Positions 51,985-61,480 are shown, numbered from the stretch's first letter. The stretch: DNA of 64,000 nucleotides from Ignavibacterium sp037440165 (GCF_037440165.1 NZ_JBBIUQ010000003.1:62001-126000), one strand, 5' to 3'. Numbers and translations are program-made. The notes: generated by a model not told the origin, from the sequence alone.

Positions 51985-52535
51985 ATTTTTTCGAGAATAC
52001 ATTAAAAGAGATTGATAGCTTCTGTCAAATAAATTCAATTGAATATGCGATTATAGGTGGTGTTGCTGTAGTTTCTTATGGATCATTCAGAACAACTCGT
52101 GATGTTGATGTTACTATTTTATGTGAGATTGAGGACTTAGAAAAAATTCATGGTCTTTTCATACAAGAATTTACACCAATTCTTAATGACTCTTTAGACT
52201 TTTTCAAAAAAAACATTGTCCTGCCACTAAAGCCAAAATCTGTAAATATACGTATCTATGTTATTGCGGGTCTGACTGAATTTGATAAATTAATGATCAA
52301 CCGGAAACAGCGAAAAAGTTTTGGTAAATCTACTGTATTTATTTGTTCTCTTGAGGATTTAATAATTTACAAACTCTTCGCAAATAGATTACAGGATTTA
52401 GCAGATGTTGAGGGATTAATTAAAATCAACAAAAACCAATTAGACTTAAATTACCTCTTAAATAAAATTGCTGAATTTTCAACAATAGATAGAAAAGATA
52501 TGCTTGATACTTTGAAGAGCTTATTACAACAATAA
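51981..52535 (+). CDS. Nucleotidyltransferase-fold protein (DUF6036/AbiEii-like)
   Basis: The 184-residue product has the polymerase-beta nucleotidyltransferase core: IIGGVAVVSYGSFRTTRDVDV gives Gly26-Gly27, Gly34-Ser35 and the metal pair Asp41/Asp43. A third acid on a later strand, usual in this fold, is not obvious: the matching strand reads SVNIRIYVIAG. The C-terminal half is helical (LEDLIIYKLFANRLQDLADVEGL), typical of AbiEii-like proteins. It may act on tRNA or protein, or be a degenerate member. It starts at GTG 51981 inside the previous stop and overlaps the convergent epimerase gene by 12 bases. Confidence 0.78.
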   Translation: MNFFENTLKEIDSFCQINSIEYAIIGGVAVVSYGSFRTTRDVDVTILCEIEDLEKIHGLFIQEFTPILNDSLDFFKKNIVLPLKPKSVNIRIYVIAGLTEFDKLMINRKQRKSFGKSTVFICSLEDLIIYKLFANRLQDLADVEGLIKINKNQLDLNYLLNKIAEFSTIDRKDMLDTLKSLLQQ

Positions 52536-53438
52536 ATTTCTTAATGCTTCTTCAAGTTTCTCAAATTTAAATTTATAAACTGATTCAAGAATTTTTTTCA
52601 CTTCAACTCTCTGACTCATCAACACAACTTTTCCTGCCTCTCCGATTGCAATTTTAAGTGCAAACTCCGGAACCGGGAAAAGAGAGGGGCGATTAAGCAC
52701 TTTTCCAAGGCTTCTGGCAAATTCTTTCATGGTGCAGATATTTGGTGAGGCAGCATTTACAGCTCCATTTAAATTTTGATTTTCAATTGCGTGACAATAA
52801 ATACCAACTATATCATCAATATGAATCCAGGGAAACCACTGTTTACCATTACCAAGAGGTCCGCCGATAAATAATTTGAATGGAAACAACATCTTTCTCA
52901 ACGCTCCGTCTTCTTTAGACAATACTATTCCTGTTCGCACACTTACTCTTCTTACATCAGATTGTTCTACTTCGGCTGCTTCAGATTCCCATACTTTGCA
53001 AACCTCTGCAAGAAAATCATTTCCAGCAGGTGAATTTTCATCGAGCAATTTGCCGCCACAATCACCATAATAACCAACTCCGGATGCCGAAACGAAAACT
53101 TCTGGTTTTCTTTCACTCAATTTAATTGCATCAACAAGTGCTTTTGTGGTTTCCCTTCTTGAAGATAAAATCTCTTCTTTAAATTTTTGATTCCATCGTT
53201 TTGAAAAAAGATTTATTCCGGCAAGATGAACAATCGCATCAGCGGAGGAAATACTTTCAATCCAATTATCATTTTTGCGGTAGTCCCAATCTATATAAAT
53301 AAATTCCTTTTTAAGAATATTTTTAGCTGATGAAGCATTTCTTGAGAATACAATTATCTGATGCCCGGCTTCAGATAATTTTTGAGAAAGTTTTCTACCG
53401 ATTAATCCTGTTGCGCCTGTTATAATTATTTTTTTCAT
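52524..53438 (-). CDS. TIGR01777-family NAD-dependent epimerase/dehydratase-like protein (YfcH)
   Basis: The 304-residue product opens with a Rossmann motif ITGATGLIGRKLSQKL. It continues with SSADAIVHLAGINLFSKRW, VSASGVGYYGDCG and PFKLFIGGPLGNGKQWFPWI, then a C-terminal tail of about 35 residues (VLMSQRVEVKKILESVYKF). These are typical of YfcH, a cell-division-associated but undefined family. I set the start at ATG 53438: it overlaps the alkD-like stop as ATGA and has GAGGGG before it, while the GTG six bases upstream would not. Confidence 0.9.
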   Translation of the reverse strand: MKKIIITGATGLIGRKLSQKLSEAGHQIIVFSRNASSAKNILKKEFIYIDWDYRKNDNWIESISSADAIVHLAGINLFSKRWNQKFKEEILSSRRETTKALVDAIKLSERKPEVFVSASGVGYYGDCGGKLLDENSPAGNDFLAEVCKVWESEAAEVEQSDVRRVSVRTGIVLSKEDGALRKMLFPFKLFIGGPLGNGKQWFPWIHIDDIVGIYCHAIENQNLNGAVNAASPNICTMKEFARSLGKVLNRPSLFPVPEFALKIAIGEAGKVVLMSQRVEVKKILESVYKFKFEKLEEALRNLLL

Positions 53439-54139
53439 ATACACCCCTCAAGAAACTGTTTTCTTTTTTTCTCGGGAAATTTTTCAATTGCATATCGCAG
53501 CATAGTTCTAGACATTTGTTTATAATATTTCATTAAAAATTCCGTTTCTACTTCCTGATTTACTTTCCCAATTTCTCTTAACATCCAGCCAACTGCTTTG
53601 TGAATAAGATCATGTTTGTCATTTAATAACAACTGAGCAATCTTCAAAGTTTCATCAAACCGATTTTTTTTAATAAAAGTTAAAGTTGAGATAATTGAAA
53701 TTCTTCTATCCCAGATATTTTTCGATTTAGCTAATTCAAAAAGAATATTTTTGTCTCTCTCCAATAAATAATTTCCTACAATTTTAGGAGTAGTAAGATC
53801 AACTAAATCCCAGTTATTTATTCTTTTTCTGTTTTTAAGATAAAAATTGAAAATTTTTTCTTTCTGTTCTTCATCAGCTTTACTGAATTTTTCAACCATT
53901 ATCGAACCAGCCGCTAATCTTTCCTCGTGCACTTTTGAAGAAAGCAGAATTTTAAGATCAGTAAAAGATAAATCATTATACTTTTTTGCAATCATTCTGG
54001 TTACAGGAACTTTTATTCCATAAAAGATGTCGCCTTCTCCATATTCACCTTTTCTGGTCTTAAAAAACCTTTGAAGGATTTTAGCCTGTGTTGTATTTTT
54101 TTCTTGCTGCAATTCTTTTCTTAATTCTGATAAGCGCAT
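53435..54139 (-). CDS. DNA alkylation repair protein, AlkD-like
   Basis: The 234-residue product is a HEAT-like helical repeat protein. INNWDLVDLTTPKIVG has Trp110 and Asp114, which correspond to the DNA-binding Trp and catalytic Asp of Bacillus AlkD. KNIWDRRISIISTL and DLIHKAVGWMLREIGK also match. AlkD removes bulky or positively charged alkylated purines, such as 3-methyladenine and 7-methylguanine, without flipping the base out. It is coupled by ATGA to the epimerase gene and follows the hydrolase gene by 12 bases. Confidence 0.9.
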   Translation of the reverse strand: MRLSELRKELQQEKNTTQAKILQRFFKTRKGEYGEGDIFYGIKVPVTRMIAKKYNDLSFTDLKILLSSKVHEERLAAGSIMVEKFSKADEEQKEKIFNFYLKNRKRINNWDLVDLTTPKIVGNYLLERDKNILFELAKSKNIWDRRISIISTLTFIKKNRFDETLKIAQLLLNDKHDLIHKAVGWMLREIGKVNQEVETEFLMKYYKQMSRTMLRYAIEKFPEKKRKQFLEGCI

Positions 54140-54151
54140 CTGTATCCAAAA

Positions 54152-55567
54152 TTAATTTAAAGTTTCTTTCATCCAATTAACCATAATTTCTAAAACTGAA
54201 GGTGAGATTGTTTCTTCAATCACTCCATACTCACCAATTGTTCCATACTTCGATATCTGAAAAAGATGATTTAATCCAGCTAGCTCCTTAATTAAATATT
54301 TATTGTTTCCACCGTGCTTTAATGCATCTTCAATAGCAGGTAAGTTTTCTTTTGGAGGAACCTGCAAATCTTTTTCACCATTTAAAGCTAAAACAGGACA
54401 CTTAACTTTTTCTAAATATTCCTTTGGATTAAACTTTAAGAAATATCTGAACCAAGGACTCATCACCATCCGTATTTCCATTTCCATATAAGTTTCTGGA
54501 TTTCCAAATTGCTTTTTTTCTTCCTCGCTCAATTGATTGAAAAGTTCCTGAAATTTTATTTTCAATTTTTCCCTTAATGAGATTTCATCTTCATCAGATT
54601 TTAAAATTGTATAAACTTCTCTCAACCCTTTAAGAATCTGCTGAATCTTTTCTTCACTTTGTCCTTCTGCCTTATAAATTAAATCTGTCTGGAGATACAA
54701 TATAGAATCACCCGGCACACCAGGTGCAGCCATCAGAACAATAAAAGCAATATCATCACTTGAAGAGGCAACTACGGGAGCAATCATTCCACCTTCACTG
54801 TGACCAATCAAACCAATTTTATTTTTATCAACTTCATTCCTCGTTTTAAGGTAATTAACTGCTGCACGAACATCTTCTGCAAAATCCATAGTAGTCGCAA
54901 GCGAATGATCTCCTTCAGATTCGCCATATCCTCTGTCATCATATCGTAATACTGCGAATCCATTTTTTGTCAGGTGATCAGCAATTACTAAAAATGGTTT
55001 ATGATTAAATATTTCTTCGTCACGATTTTGTGCTCCCGAACCGGTAATCAATACTACGGCAGGATATTTTTTATTTTTTTCCGGATAAGTAAATGTTCCT
55101 GCAAGAGTGATATTATCCTTTTCATTTTTAAACTTTACATCTTCAACAATGTATGGAAACGGAGGTTTTGGTTCTTGTGGACGATTGGGTGGTGAGACTT
55201 CTTTTGTGTATTCGAGGTTAAGTTCAAATGAACTTCCTGCCTGATTCCAAAAACCAGTTATCTTTTTTTCGTCATAAATAATTTTTCCAACATAATTCCC
55301 AACAATTGCAGGAACATCAATGTTAATTGAATCATTTTCTATTTTAACTTTACCACAGAGAATTCCTTTTACACCTTGATCAGGACTATCAAGTGTAGCA
55401 GTATATTCGTCATTTGATTTCTGCAAGTTGAATACAATTGTAAGCTGAATGCCATTAGACAATTTGAGCTTTCCAATCCAGCTTCCGCTTATAACTTTTC
55501 CCTGCGAGTAAATTGTTGGAAAAGAGAGCAAGAAATAGATGATTGTGATTATACCAAAGATTTTCAT
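54152..55567 (-). CDS. Secreted alpha/beta hydrolase (S9/DLH-like) with N-terminal beta domain
   Basis: The 471-residue product has a signal peptide (1-21), a beta-rich N-terminal part (SWIGKLKLSNGIQLTIVFNLQ on to about 120) resembling DUF3887- or lipocalin-like domains, and a hydrolase domain from about 145. The nucleophile is Ser257 in GHSEGGMIAP; Asp and His lie near GEKDLQVP and LNHLFQ. Oxyanion text is LITGSGAQNRDEE. Substrates of this group are esters or peptides. It follows the DUF2905 gene by 18 bases in the same direction. Confidence 0.88.
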   Translation of the reverse strand: MKIFGIITIIYFLLSFPTIYSQGKVISGSWIGKLKLSNGIQLTIVFNLQKSNDEYTATLDSPDQGVKGILCGKVKIENDSINIDVPAIVGNYVGKIIYDEKKITGFWNQAGSSFELNLEYTKEVSPPNRPQEPKPPFPYIVEDVKFKNEKDNITLAGTFTYPEKNKKYPAVVLITGSGAQNRDEEIFNHKPFLVIADHLTKNGFAVLRYDDRGYGESEGDHSLATTMDFAEDVRAAVNYLKTRNEVDKNKIGLIGHSEGGMIAPVVASSSDDIAFIVLMAAPGVPGDSILYLQTDLIYKAEGQSEEKIQQILKGLREVYTILKSDEDEISLREKLKIKFQELFNQLSEEEKKQFGNPETYMEMEIRMVMSPWFRYFLKFNPKEYLEKVKCPVLALNGEKDLQVPPKENLPAIEDALKHGGNNKYLIKELAGLNHLFQISKYGTIGEYGVIEETISPSVLEIMVNWMKETLN

Positions 55568-55585
55568 ATTAAACCCCGAAAAGAA

Positions 55586-55804
55586 TTAATTAAAAAATTT
55601 TCTGATTATCCAGAAAAAAAGTGTGAGCAGGATGCTGATAATAATCATACTTGTGATAGGAATAAAAAGTTTAAAGTTTGGTTTATCAACAACGATATCG
55701 CCTGGTAATCTGAAAAGCGGTAGTTTAGAAAGATATGGCCAAAGAAATCCTAATAAAATTATAATTACACCAATCAGGATAATTATCTTTTGTGTGTTAC
55801 TCAT
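55586..55804 (-). CDS. DUF2905 small membrane protein
   Basis: The 72-residue product has two hydrophobic segments and the DUF2905 middle LPLFRLPGDIVVDKPNFKLF, in which LPGDI is the signature. The function of this family is unknown. Its ATG overlaps the NUDIX stop by four bases, so they are coupled. It is too small to offer more. Confidence 0.85.
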   Translation of the reverse strand: MSNTQKIIILIGVIIILLGFLWPYLSKLPLFRLPGDIVVDKPNFKLFIPITSMIIISILLTLFFWIIRKFFN

Positions 55805-56196
55805 TTGTTAACAATCTCCTTAAAAAAATCTTCAATTACCTGATTATAGTTAAATGCGAGTTTCATCTTCCTTGTTTCATCAAGACTAAAGAACTGAATT
55901 TTCTGTCCTTCATTTAGGATTATCTGATCAATATTCAGATCAAAATGTTTCCAGAAAATAAAATCAGTAAGGTTTTCACTTTTGTAAATTTTAAAGAGCT
56001 TAAAATCTGATAAATTATCTAATCCTAGCTCCTCTTTCATTTCTCTTCTTATTGCAGCTTGCGGTGTTTCGTTTTCTTCAATTTTTCCACCGGGAATATC
56101 CCACTGGTTTGGAAAAGGAATATTCTGCAAATCATCGCGCAATAATAATAAAATCTGATTATTGCTATTGATAAAGATTATTCCAGCACCAAACAT
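55801..56196 (-). CDS. NUDIX hydrolase
   Basis: The 131-residue product has a complete Nudix box G37-x5-E43-x7-R51-E52-x2-E55-E56-x-G58 (GGKIEENETPQAAIRREM then KEELGL). Such enzymes cleave nucleoside diphosphates linked to a second group; this one has the size of MutT-like house-cleaning members. Substrate is not readable. It is first in a same-strand run (NUDIX, DUF2905, hydrolase, AlkD, epimerase), so a house-cleaning and repair theme is possible but inferred. It is divergent from crtI. Confidence 0.93.
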   Translation of the reverse strand: MFGAGIIFINSNNQILLLLRDDLQNIPFPNQWDIPGGKIEENETPQAAIRREMKEELGLDNLSDFKLFKIYKSENLTDFIFWKHFDLNIDQIILNEGQKIQFFSLDETRKMKLAFNYNQVIEDFFKEIVNK

Positions 56197-56314
56197 TGTT
56201 ATATGAACTATCTATTAAAATTATGAACTTTTGGATATTTTCTCTAAGTCAATTTCCCACCCAAACCAAATAATTATGGAACTAAATATAAATTAAAATG
56301 GTTTTGAATATTGT

Positions 56315-57811
56315 ATGAAAAATCAAAACTCAAAAACTGCTATAATCATTGGCTCTGGTTTAGGAGGTCTTTCAACTGCGCTTCGTCTTTCACACATTGG
56401 CTATGATGTCACAGTGATTGAAAAACATTCAAAGCCAGGAGGAAGACTTAATCAGCTCAAAATTGATGGATTTACTTTTGATGTTGGTCCATCTTTTATG
56501 AGTATGAGCTATGAGCTTGATGAACTCTTTATGTCTGTTGGGATGAAAAATCCGATTGAGCTTGAGGAGTTAGATCCACTTTATCAGGTGTATTTTAAGA
56601 ATGATTCAAGGGCATATAAAATATGGAAAACACTTCCGAAGTTAGAAGAAGAATTTAAAGATATCGAACCAAATCTCGCAGCAAAAGTTGATAAGTATCT
56701 TTCAAGGGCTGGAGAATTTTTTCACGATACTGAAGATAAAGTCGTTAAATCAAATTATGATAATGTAGTTGATTACATAATTAAACTAACCAGAGTTCCG
56801 TTAAAACATCTTCCCTATCTGTTTAGAAAAATGTGGACTGAAGTTGAAAAGAATTTTGATTCTGAACAATTAAGGGTAATCTTTTCTCTCGTAGCATTTT
56901 TTCTCGGCTCAACTCCGTTTCAGACTCCGGCAATCTATTCATTACTCAATTACACAGAAATGAAACACGATGGATACTGGAAAGTTAAAGGCGGTATGTA
57001 TCGCATAGTTGAAGAGTTGATGAGAATATTGAAAGAGCGCGGAGTAAAATTTGTTTTCAACACAGAAATTGTTAGTGTATCTAATTCGAATGGCAAACTA
57101 AATTCACTGATTGATAAAAATGGTAAAGTTTGGGAAGCAGACATATTCATTTCCAACTCTGATGCTGCTTCATTCAGAGGAATGATATTGGGAAGAAAGA
57201 AATTTTCTGAAGAAAATCTTGATAAGATGGATTGGACATTAGCTCCGTTTACAATTTACCTTGGTGTAAGAGGCAAAATCGATTCACTTATGCACCATAA
57301 TTATTTTCTTGGAAGTAACTTCAGAGGTTATGCAGACAAGATATTCACTTCTTCAATTATTCCGCAGAAACCTTATTACTATGTTAATGTTTCTTCAAAA
57401 TCAAATCCGGAATGCGCGCCGGAAGGATGCGAAAATATTTTTATACTTTGTCCCGTTCCTGACAGAAGATATAAACCTAACTGGAACGATAAAGAAGAAA
57501 TTGCCAGCACCATAATAAAAGATTTATCACAAAGAACTGGCTTTGATATAGAAGGAAATACTTTGGTAAAAGAAGTCTATTCCCCGGTCGAATGGGAGAA
57601 AATGTTTAATCTTTATAAAGGTTCCGGACTTGGATTAGCTCATGGTATCAATCAGGTTGGAGCATTTAGACCAAAGAATAAAGATGAAGTCTTTCCAAAT
57701 TTATATTATGTTGGCGCCTCAACTACACCGGGAACAGGTTTACCAATGGTAATAATCAGCTCTAAACTTGTAACTGAACGAATAAAGGAAGATTATGGAA
57801 TTATACAATAA
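56315..57811 (+). CDS. crtI: Phytoene desaturase
   Basis: The 498-residue product is a FAD-dependent CrtI. It has the dinucleotide motif IIGSGLGGLSTALRL at the start and EKHSKPGGRL with FTFDVGPSFMSM. The C-terminal signature is YYVGASTTPGTGLPMVIIS. It introduces double bands into phytoene to give neurosporene or lycopene, using oxygen or another acceptor. It heads the carotenoid operon and its end overlaps crtB by 17 bases. No strong ribosome site lies before its ATG. GGPP synthase is not in the window. Confidence 0.95.
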   Translation: MKNQNSKTAIIIGSGLGGLSTALRLSHIGYDVTVIEKHSKPGGRLNQLKIDGFTFDVGPSFMSMSYELDELFMSVGMKNPIELEELDPLYQVYFKNDSRAYKIWKTLPKLEEEFKDIEPNLAAKVDKYLSRAGEFFHDTEDKVVKSNYDNVVDYIIKLTRVPLKHLPYLFRKMWTEVEKNFDSEQLRVIFSLVAFFLGSTPFQTPAIYSLLNYTEMKHDGYWKVKGGMYRIVEELMRILKERGVKFVFNTEIVSVSNSNGKLNSLIDKNGKVWEADIFISNSDAASFRGMILGRKKFSEENLDKMDWTLAPFTIYLGVRGKIDSLMHHNYFLGSNFRGYADKIFTSSIIPQKPYYYVNVSSKSNPECAPEGCENIFILCPVPDRRYKPNWNDKEEIASTIIKDLSQRTGFDIEGNTLVKEVYSPVEWEKMFNLYKGSGLGLAHGINQVGAFRPKNKDEVFPNLYYVGASTTPGTGLPMVIISSKLVTERIKEDYGIIQ

Positions 57812-58634
57812 AACCTCATTCAGTATCAGTAAGATTGTAACTAAGAATTACAGCACATCCTTCAGTTTAGGAATTGCTGCATTCGCACCAAAGTATCGGG
57901 ATGCTATTTACGGCATTTACGCATTCGTCCGTCTTGCTGATGAAATAGTTGATACCTTTCACGGTTACGATCAAAAAAAATTAATGCGGGACTTAAGAAG
58001 TGATACAGAAGAAGCACTAAGAAGTGGTATCTCTACAAATCCAATTCTACAGGCATTTGTTCAGACAGTGCATCAATACAAAATTGATTACCATTACATA
58101 GATGCGTTTCTTAAAAGCATGGAAATGGATTTATCAAACTCTTATTATGAAAAAGATGAATACAATGAATACATCTATGGCTCAGCAGAGGTTGTTGGAG
58201 TAATGTGTCTTAAAGTTTTTTGCGGTGATGACAAAGAATTATTTGAGAAGCTTATTGCGCCGGCAGGAAGTTTAGGTTCAGCTTTTCAGAAAGTAAATTT
58301 TCTTCGTGACATAAAAAGCGATATGGAAGAAAGAGAAAGAATTTATCTGCCTGGTATTAATCACGCTAGTAAAATTAATGATGAAAGTAAAAAGAATCTC
58401 GAACATGAAGTTGAGAAAGAATTTCATGAAGCTTTGGAAGGAATTAAAAAGTTACCTCACGGAGTTAAGCTTGGCGTTTATTCAGCTTATCTTTACTATG
58501 TTGCACTTTTTAGAAAAATTCAAAGGTTAAAAGTAAAAGAGCTGATGAAGAAAAGAGTCAGGGTTTCTAATCCGGCAAAGATTGCGCTTCTTTTCAGAGG
58601 ATTAATAGAAGTTAGATTGTTAAAACTTACATAA
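57795..58634 (+). CDS. crtB: Phytoene synthase
   Basis: The 279-residue product is a squalene/phytoene synthase. Two acidic motifs for diphosphate binding are visible: Asp49-Asp53 in RLADEIVDTF and Asp172-Asp176 in NFLRDIKSDMEER. It joins two GGPP molecules to make phytoene. Its start overlaps the crtI end, with AGGAAG before the ATG inside crtI. Length is usual for the family. Confidence 0.95.
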   Translation: MELYNKTSFSISKIVTKNYSTSFSLGIAAFAPKYRDAIYGIYAFVRLADEIVDTFHGYDQKKLMRDLRSDTEEALRSGISTNPILQAFVQTVHQYKIDYHYIDAFLKSMEMDLSNSYYEKDEYNEYIYGSAEVVGVMCLKVFCGDDKELFEKLIAPAGSLGSAFQKVNFLRDIKSDMEERERIYLPGINHASKINDESKKNLEHEVEKEFHEALEGIKKLPHGVKLGVYSAYLYYVALFRKIQRLKVKELMKKRVRVSNPAKIALLFRGLIEVRLLKLT

Positions 58635-58680
58635 TTAATTTATTCTATGGTTATCTTGCCGGTACAAATCCAGTTTTCTT

Positions 58681-59352
58681 ATGAGTACATATCTGATTAT
58701 AAACATATTAATAATTTTCTTTCCTTTGATTTTATCCTTTGATAAAAATCTTAATTACTATAAAAAAATTCCGAATCTTATTTTCTCAATTTTAATTGTA
58801 AGTTCAGCTTATATAATTTGGGATGTAATTGCAACAAAGCGGGGCCATTGGGCTTTCAATCCTGAACATCTTGTGGGAATTTATTTTTTCGGATTACCTG
58901 TTGAAGAAATTCTATTTTTTATAACAGTTCCTTACTCATGTGTTTTTATTTACGAAACAGTAAAATTTTATGTTAAAGAAAAAGAGTTTCGCATCAACAA
59001 AAATCATTTTTGGTTTATAGTTATATTGTTTCTGCTAATTGCAGTTGTTTTTAATTATCAGCATTACACATTTACTGTTACAACATTTACGGCAGTGTTT
59101 TTTATACTAACAATACTGATAAAACCTCAGTTATTAAATTCATATCAATACTGGTTAACAATTTTAATTAGCTTTCTTCCATTCCTGATTGTGAATTATT
59201 TTCTAACTTCAATACCTGTAGTTACCTATAACGATGCGGCATTTTTTGGTAAACGATTTATCACCATTCCGCTTGAAGATTTTCTTTATTCTTTCTCGAT
59301 GATTTCATTTTGGATTTTGTTTTACGAAATCTCACTGAGCAGAAAAAAATGA
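58681..59352 (+). CDS. Lycopene cyclase, fused CrtYc-CrtYd type
   Basis: The 223-residue membrane protein has about seven helices and two halves of similar design. The first has FGLPVEEILFFITVPYS (about 75-91), the second FITIPLEDFLYSFSMISFW near the end; both hold the Pro-x-Glu-[Glu/Asp] motif. This is the single-chain form of the heterodimeric CrtYc/CrtYd beta-cyclase found in Bacteroidota and fungi. It could make gamma-carotene or beta-carotene from lycopene; the presence of CruF and a CrtD-like gene suggests that one end often stays open. It starts 46 bases after crtB and overlaps the next gene as ATGA. Confidence 0.9.
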   Translation: MSTYLIINILIIFFPLILSFDKNLNYYKKIPNLIFSILIVSSAYIIWDVIATKRGHWAFNPEHLVGIYFFGLPVEEILFFITVPYSCVFIYETVKFYVKEKEFRINKNHFWFIVILFLLIAVVFNYQHYTFTVTTFTAVFFILTILIKPQLLNSYQYWLTILISFLPFLIVNYFLTSIPVVTYNDAAFFGKRFITIPLEDFLYSFSMISFWILFYEISLSRKK

Positions 59353-60827
59353 AAAAGATTGGCATTATAGGAACTGGCTTAGGAGCTCTCTCAGCTGCGG
59401 CGAGATTAGCAGCTAAAGGAAATGAGGTTCATATTTTTGAAAAAAATTCTGATGCGGGTGGAAAAGCTTCAGAATTTTATGAGCAGGGATTTAGATTTGA
59501 TACAGGTCCTTCTATACTGTCTATGCCTTATGTGTTGAATGATTTATTTGAAGAATGTAATGAAAATCTGAATGATTATTTATCATTAAATAAATTAGAC
59601 ATTATATGTAGATATTTTTTTAATGATGGGGCTATAATCAATGCTTATTCAGATGTTGAGAGATTTGGAGAAGAGATTTCTGAAAAAACTATCGATGATG
59701 AAGAGTCATTAAATAATTTCTTTACATATTCAAAAACAATTTACGAGCTTACTGCTGATTTATTTCTTTTCAATTCGCCAACAGACATTAAAACTCTTTT
59801 TAATAAAAAATCCTTTAAAACTTTATTAAATATTCATAAGATTGATTCTTTCAGAACGGTTCATCAAGCTGTTTCTGCTTTCTTTAATGACAAAAAACTT
59901 ATTCAGTTATTCGATCGTTATGCAACTTATAATGGCTCAAATCCATACGAAGCACCGGCAACATTAAATATTATTCCCTATGTTGAATATTTTCCCGGAA
60001 GCTACCTGCCTTCAGACGGAATTTATTCAGTAACAAATGCATTAAAAAAACTTGCTGAGAAGAAAGCAGTAAAATTTTATTTCAATTTTAATGTGGAAAA
60101 AATTATTCTAAATAATAAAACAGCGGTTGGAATAAAAGTAAACGGGAAAGAAATTCTTTTCGATAAAGTTATCTCGAATGTTGATGTTAATATTACTTTC
60201 AAAAATCTTTTGAATGATATAACAACTTTTGAAAGCAAACGATACAAAAAACTCAAACCGTCATTATCAGGAGTAGTATTTTACTGGGGAATTGATAATC
60301 AATTTCCACAACTTGAGACTCATAATATTATTTTTTCTGAAGACTATAAACGAGAATTTGATCAACTGACTAAACATAAAACTGTTCCTGATGAGCCAAC
60401 CGTTTATATTTATATTTCAAGCAAATTAAATCCTTATGATGCTCCCGATGGAAAAGAAAATTGGTTTGTAATGATTAATGCACCTTATAACGATGGGCAG
60501 AATTGGAAGGAAGAAATCTCAAAAGCCAGAAAAAATATTATTGGCAGAATTAATAAAACATTAAACACCAACATCGAAGAAAAAATCCTGTTTGAAAAAA
60601 TATTATCACCAACAGATCTTGAAGAAAAGACTGCGGCTTATCGTGGAAGCATTTATGGAATTTCATCTGACAAAAAAACTTCTGCTTTTTTACGACAGCA
60701 GAATAAATCAAGAACAATCAGGAATTTATATTTTTGTGGTGGTAGTGCACATCCTGGAGGTGGAATTCCTCTTGTGATTCTATCAGGTAAAATTGTTTCG
60801 GATATTATTCATTCGGAAACAGAATGA
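59349..60827 (+). CDS. CrtI-family carotenoid 3,4-desaturase (CrtD-like)
   Basis: The 492-residue product is a second CrtI-fold enzyme. It has GIIGTGLGALSAAARLAAKG at the start, FRFDTGPSILSMP, and the C-terminal YFCGGSAHPGGGIPLVILS. The GGSxHPGGGIP text is typical of CrtD, the desaturase that acts on 1-hydroxylated ends. It follows crtYcd by a four-base overlap and ends four bases into the acyltransferase gene. I set the start at ATG 59349, not at a TTG at 59310 within crtYcd. With CruF it would make the 1'-hydroxy-3',4'-didehydro end. A ketolase or cis-trans isomerase role is possible, since CrtI relatives vary. Confidence 0.86.
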   Translation: MKKIGIIGTGLGALSAAARLAAKGNEVHIFEKNSDAGGKASEFYEQGFRFDTGPSILSMPYVLNDLFEECNENLNDYLSLNKLDIICRYFFNDGAIINAYSDVERFGEEISEKTIDDEESLNNFFTYSKTIYELTADLFLFNSPTDIKTLFNKKSFKTLLNIHKIDSFRTVHQAVSAFFNDKKLIQLFDRYATYNGSNPYEAPATLNIIPYVEYFPGSYLPSDGIYSVTNALKKLAEKKAVKFYFNFNVEKIILNNKTAVGIKVNGKEILFDKVISNVDVNITFKNLLNDITTFESKRYKKLKPSLSGVVFYWGIDNQFPQLETHNIIFSEDYKREFDQLTKHKTVPDEPTVYIYISSKLNPYDAPDGKENWFVMINAPYNDGQNWKEEISKARKNIIGRINKTLNTNIEEKILFEKILSPTDLEEKTAAYRGSIYGISSDKKTSAFLRQQNKSRTIRNLYFCGGSAHPGGGIPLVILSGKIVSDIIHSETE

Positions 60828-61477
60828 TAAAAGCAGAAAGAAATAAAATTGCGTCGTTCGTCTTCGATATCTATCTGGATAGATTATTAAAAAAATATTT
60901 TCACGATTTTATTCTGGTAAATGGTTTTCCTTCTATCAGAGATGATAAAAGTTTAATCGTTGCACCAAATCATTTTTCCTGGTGGGACGGATTCTTCGTT
61001 TACTATTCGCTTAGAAAACTTTCTCAGAAGAAAATTTACATAATGATGCTTGAAGAACAGTTAAAACGTTTTTGGTTTTTTCAGAAGATTGGTTGTTTTT
61101 CAGTAAATCCGAATAATAAGCAATCTGGTATTGTAACAATGAAATACACACTGGAATTACTCAACTATCCCGATAACTGCGTTGTTATTTTTCCTCAAGG
61201 TGAAATTGAATCATTTGATAAAAATCCTTTGGGCTATAACAAAGGGATTGAATTTCTTGCCGAAAATTCCAACAGAGATTTTGAAATTCTTCCTGTTGCC
61301 AATAAAATATATTACACTAATCAAAAACTTCCATTTATATTGATGCATGTTCATCATTTAATCAATTCAGCTGAAATAAAAAATAAAAGTGTTTCGCTGT
61401 TTAATGAATTTAAGGAAAATCTCAGTGTGTTATCGGAATATAATTCTATTGAAGGTAAAAGTATTTTCAGAATTTGA
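60824..61477 (+). CDS. PlsC-type acyltransferase in the carotenoid operon
   Basis: The 217-residue product is an LPLAT/PlsC-fold acyltransferase. His50-x4-Asp55 lies in APNHFSWWDGF, and a second block reads VIFPQGEIES, with Gln in place of the Glu of the usual FPEG. No long membrane segment is clear. In other carotenoid clusters such enzymes (CruD in Chlorobi, CrtO in staphylococci) add a fatty acyl group to the sugar of a carotenoid glycoside. Its position between CrtD and a glycosyltransferase argues for that. Lipid synthesis cannot be excluded. Confidence 0.85.
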   Translation: MIKAERNKIASFVFDIYLDRLLKKYFHDFILVNGFPSIRDDKSLIVAPNHFSWWDGFFVYYSLRKLSQKKIYIMMLEEQLKRFWFFQKIGCFSVNPNNKQSGIVTMKYTLELLNYPDNCVVIFPQGEIESFDKNPLGYNKGIEFLAENSNRDFEILPVANKIYYTNQKLPFILMHVHHLINSAEIKNKSVSLFNEFKENLSVLSEYNSIEGKSIFRI

Positions 61478-61480
61478 GAA

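Noticed and set aside
51748..52535. Calling the small protein/nucleotidyltransferase pair a proven toxin-antitoxin system
   Set aside because: Only gene coupling and a fold resemblance support it. The third metal ligand is unclear and the small protein matches no antitoxin family that I know.
58681..59352. Reading the cyclase gene as a broken half of a crtYc/crtYd pair
   Set aside because: Both halves with the Pro-x-Glu motif are in one intact frame of normal fused length.
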